Source: Spirochaetia bacterium (lineage in GTDB: Bacteria; Spirochaetota; Spirochaetia; Treponematales; Breznakiellaceae). From it: DNA of 7,325 nucleotides. The number at the start of each line of letters is the position of its first letter. Position 1 is the stretch's first letter. This document shows, one piece after another, positions 5,861 through 7,325 of this stretch. The notes below the pieces were generated by a model. That model worked only from the letters and a program-made list of their open reading frames with translations. It was not told the origin of the DNA and did not search any database. The translations under genes and the position numbers were made by a program. The stretch covers positions 1 through 7,325 of the forward strand of contig BOAV01000111.1 of NCBI GenBank assembly GCA_026002045.1, given 5' to 3'.

Positions 5861-5891
5861 GTGTTTTTTCTAATTTTTTGAGAAAATTTTA

Positions 5892-6243
5892 GCCAAAATT
5901 GCACATAACGTGGGCGCGGGTTTGCGCCGTGACGCGGAGGGCAGGCGAAGCCTGACCGTAGCGGCATGGCGTAAACCCGCAGTTAGGCGAAGTCCGCGTA
6001 GCGGCGAGCCTGACTGCGGGCTTGCCCGCGCCCACGTTAGGCAAGAGCCGCGTAGCGGATTTTGCCTAACGTGAAAGGTTTGCGACGTTTTTGTTGCCCG
6101 AATAAGGGCTTTGCGAAGCAAAGACCAGGGCAACAAAAATGTGGGTGAAGTGAGGCGTGGGAGCCTTTAGGCGACCTAGCCGAACGGAACCCGGAGGGGC
6201 TTTAGCCCCGAACCGCAAACCGTATGTTATGTGCCGTTGTTCC
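5892..6243 (-). repeat. attC-like palindromic repeat, copy 4 (divergent core)
   Basis: The left R box (5892-5909) belongs to the toxin-antitoxin cassette and the right one (6226-6243) to the RidA cassette. The spacers GTGAAA and GTAT are unchanged, but the L stem is GGTTTGCG (6077-6084) with CGCAAACC (6214-6221) in place of GCTATACG with CGTATAGC, a concerted change on both sides. The first inner stem is TTTTTGTTGCCC with GGGCAACAAAAA, and its inner hairpin is CTTTGC-GAA-GCAAAG. The second and third arms are also different. The left half is nearly identical to copy 2, including the 49-nt submodule. Confidence 0.75.
5909..6069 (-). mobile_element. gene-free mini-cassette module, 161 nt (in repeat copy 4)
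   Basis: This has the same arrangement and length as the module in copy 2: a 35-nt GTTAGGC...GCCTAAC segment (6036-6070), the 49-nt submodule (5981-6029) and the long GC-rich palindrome. It is placed between the AAC of the R box and GTGAAA. It is nearly identical to copy 2 although the attC-like core that follows is divergent, so this module and the core have different histories. Confidence 0.55.
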
Positions 6244-6400
6244 GTACCCCATGATTTATTCTATATCCTTTTTACTATTTCTTCATATCATATTCAAAAT
6301 ATTTATATTTATAATTATAATTCTCAAAATTTATTTCCAATAATTTATGGTAATAACTTTCCAAGTGATAATTAAATTTATTCAAAAGTTCCCATTAATC
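6244..6400. other. AT-rich spacer inside the RidA cassette
   Basis: It begins with the conserved CGTACCCCAT motif next to the R box (6243-6252) and is otherwise very AT-rich. I see no supported gene, RNA or dyad in it. Confidence 0.5.
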
Positions 6401-6404
6401 TCTT

Positions 6405-6521
6405 GGGGTTTAATTCCCCGCCCTTTAGAGCGATTCAACTGGGGGTGTGGGGGGATTTGTTCCCCCACAAAAATAAAGCTTTCAATGAGAAATCTTCAAT
6501 ACCTCGCCCTTTAGGGCGAGG
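6405..6521 (-). repeat. hairpin cluster resembling an IS200/IS605-type terminal region
   Basis: Three palindromes lie in a row: GGGG-TTTAATT-CCCC (6405-6419), TGTGGGGG with CCCCCACA (6446-6469), and CCTCGCCC-TTTA-GGGCGAGG (6502-6521). On the minus strand two segments are imperfect direct repeats, TCGCCCTAAAGGGCGAGG and TCGCTCTAAAGGGCGGGG, each followed by an ATTNAA-type stretch. From memory, this CGCCCTAAAGGGCG pattern is common at the right ends of IS200/IS605-type elements next to tnpB, but no transposase gene is here. It could be a decayed end, or simply hairpins 3' of the RidA gene. No U-tract follows on the minus strand, so I do not call a terminator. Confidence 0.4.
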
Positions 6522-6540
6522 ATTATTTATTTTGTTTACA

Positions 6541-6894
6541 TCATCCCATAAATCCTATTGCGTCAATTTGAAATAAAATTCCCTCTCTGAGAAATTTTGT
6601 TTCAAATGCTTTCCTGGCAGGATATTTTCCAATAAATCTTTCTTTAATTATATTCGCTAACAAATGTATATCCATAATATCCTTAAATAGACAATCCATT
6701 TTTACAACTGATTCTAAATTTAATCCAATTGATTCCAATCTTTTTTCCAAAATATCAAATGCACCATTTATCTGGTTTTCAATTGATTGTCCCTCATTTC
6801 CCATACAGTAACTGATAAAAAAATAGTCTCCAGCTTCTACAATTCCAGAATGTGCCCATTCTTCACTTATTTCCATTCTCTTTATTTCTTTCAT
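6541..6894 (-). CDS. RidA/YjgF/YER057c/UK114-family protein
   Basis: A small trimeric cytoplasmic protein of the Rid family; family members such as RidA deaminate reactive enamine/imine intermediates made by PLP enzymes. The start at 6894 is chosen because GGAGG (6903-6907) lies eight bases upstream; a longer frame from 6909 would run through that site. The product is 117 residues, close to the usual 125-130. The C-terminal signature is YPARKAFETKFLREGILFQIDAIGFMG, with the Arg of PAR at the position of the catalytic Arg of RidA; the later EIEAIA-type segment reads QIDAIG. The N-terminal part is divergent (EWAHSGIVEAGDYFFISY), so it may belong to a Rid subgroup other than RidA itself, and the deaminase role is not certain. 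Confidence 0.85.
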   Translation of the reverse strand: MKEIKRMEISEEWAHSGIVEAGDYFFISYCMGNEGQSIENQINGAFDILEKRLESIGLNLESVVKMDCLFKDIMDIHLLANIIKERFIGKYPARKAFETKFLREGILFQIDAIGFMG

Positions 6895-6916
6895 AATATG
6901 TTCCTCCATTTATACT

Positions 6917-6945
6917 ATTATTTATTTTTGAATGTCTTTTGTCAA
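6917..6945 (-). promoter_or_regulatory. probable promoter of the RidA-family gene
   Basis: A -35 box TTGACA (6940-6945) and a -10-like AATAAT (6917-6922) are separated by 17 bp, upstream of the ribosome-binding site at 6903-6907. The -10 is a modest match. It lies about 30 nt inside the cassette start. Confidence 0.65.
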
Positions 6946-6975
6946 GTCATTTTTCCATAATTTAAACAAACTTTA

Positions 6976-7166
6976 GGAACAATGGCACATAACGTGAAAG
7001 CTATACGACGTTTTTGCGGTTGCGATAAAGGAAACCGAAGGTTTCCAGCAACCGCAAAAATGTGCCGGAACAAAACCCCATAAAGGGCGAAGCCCGACTG
7101 GGGTTTTGTGGAGGCCAAGCCGCTACTGCGGCGCAGCGTATAGCGTATGTTATATGCAGTGGTGCC
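6976..7166 (-). repeat. attC-like palindromic repeat, copy 5 (simple form)
   Basis: This is the cleanest copy. Reading plus: R box ending GCACATAAC (6985-6993), spacer GTGAAA, L stem 7000-7007 (GCTATACG), inner hairpins, L' 7137-7144 (CGTATAGC), spacer GTAT (7145-7148), R box GTTATATGCAGTGGTGCC (7149-7166). The inner arms are TTTTTGCGGTTGC with GCAACCGCAAAAA, then AAAACCCCA with TGGGGTTTT around GGGC-GAA-GCCC, then GCCGC-TACT-GCGGC. It lacks the mini-cassette modules of copies 1-4. The right R box has no partner in the window because its cassette continues beyond the edge. Confidence 0.78.
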
Positions 7167-7210
7167 GTACTCCATTATTGTTATTATATTATTAATAGTT
7201 TTTATGACTA

Positions 7211-7324
7211 TCAAGATGTCTCCACAAGATTTTTGTAAGTAATGGTTGTGGTAGAAGAACAGGCACACAAAAGTCGGTCAAAAAGCTGTGGAGCAAAAAA
7301 CCGCCGGTTCATGCGGAAGCAAAA
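7211..7324 (-). CDS. possible 3' end of a gene continuing past the right edge
   Basis: By the layout of the array, the last cassette gene should end shortly before the R box at 7149-7166. One minus-strand frame is open from the window edge for 37 codons and stops with TGA at 7211-7213. I do not recognise the sequence, which is Thr- and Phe-rich, and another plus-strand frame is also open at the edge, so this is only a position-based guess. Confidence 0.2.
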   Translation of the reverse strand, partial: FCFRMNRRFFAPQLFDRLLCACSSTTTITYKNLVETS

Positions 7325-7325
7325 T

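Larger units (their letters stand above)
4939..5908 (-). mobile_element. integron-like cassette with toxin-antitoxin pair
   Basis: The cassette start, 5892-5909, and the R box of its attC-like site, 5096-5113, are complementary at 16 of 18 positions (GTTATGTGCAATTTTGGC against GTTATGTGCTGTTTTGGC). It carries the antitoxin and toxin genes with their own promoter. Toxin-antitoxin cassettes are well known in large chromosomal integrons, where they hinder loss of the array. Confidence 0.65.
6070..6992 (-). mobile_element. integron-like cassette with RidA-family gene
   Basis: The ends 6976-6993 and 6226-6243 are complementary at 17 of 18 positions (GTTATGTGCCATTGTTCC against GTTATGTGCCGTTGTTCC). 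It carries one gene with its own promoter, then about 300 nt of non-coding DNA with hairpins before the attC-like site. Confidence 0.65.

Noticed and set aside
7230..7325. Plus-strand open frame at the right edge resembling a transposase tail
   Set aside because: The resemblance is too weak and short. It is kept out because the array layout predicts a minus-strand gene end here, and that too is given only low confidence.

Overview
The window reads as part of an integron-like gene-cassette array. All eight supported protein genes lie on the minus strand, in groups separated by five large, GC-rich, nested palindromic repeats (about 1-238, 983-1340, 4804-5113, 5892-6243, 6976-7166). The decisive observation is that the short sequence opening each cassette, read on the minus strand just after G|TT, is the near-perfect complement of the sequence bounding the repeat at the far end of the same cassette. 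It does not match the neighbouring cassettes. This is what integron cassettes with attC sites show, because the R' half of each attC travels with the cassette start. The repeats also have attC-like architecture: an outer R stem, an unpaired spacer (GTGAAA opposite GTAT), an 8-bp L stem that covaries between copies, then a branched terminal structure. They are much longer than ordinary attC sites (about 170-360 bp with arms). No integrase gene is in the window.

Layout in minus-strand reading order: (i) right edge, the tail of an unidentified cassette and repeat copy 5; (ii) a cassette with a RidA/YjgF-family protein and its own promoter; (iii) repeat copy 4; (iv) a cassette with a ribbon-helix-helix-like antitoxin and PIN-domain toxin (VapBC-type) and its own sigma70-type promoter; (v) repeat copy 3; (vi) an unusually large cassette of about 3.7 kb holding an exported flavodoxin-like protein, a probable lipoprotein alpha/beta hydrolase, an AdhR-like MerR regulator and a 219-residue protein of unknown function; (vii) repeat copy 2; (viii) a cassette with one exported 199-residue protein of unknown function; (ix) repeat copy 1, cut by the window edge. 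Copies 1-4 also contain tiny gene-free units of 112 or 161 nt that look like non-coding mini-cassettes inserted at the same G|TT point; copy 5 lacks them.

The flavodoxin, hydrolase and MerR genes form an operon. Its promoter has a -35 and -10 box 19 bp apart with a perfect 7-2-7 dyad in the spacer, the signature of MerR-family activation, so the regulator encoded third in the operon probably controls it. The MerR protein has a cysteine at position 52, the electrophile-sensing residue known in Bacillus AdhR, which suggests an aldehyde or electrophile stress module. Between MerR and the 219-residue gene lie eight tandem 21-bp units, each able to form a small hairpin in the transcript.

Organism: a bacterium with AT-rich spacers, strong GGAGG ribosome-binding sites, and signal-peptide and lipoprotein genes. 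A spirochaete such as Treponema is my best guess because chromosomal integrons are known in that genus (T. denticola) and the lipobox is loose, but this is an inference from style and I cannot verify it.
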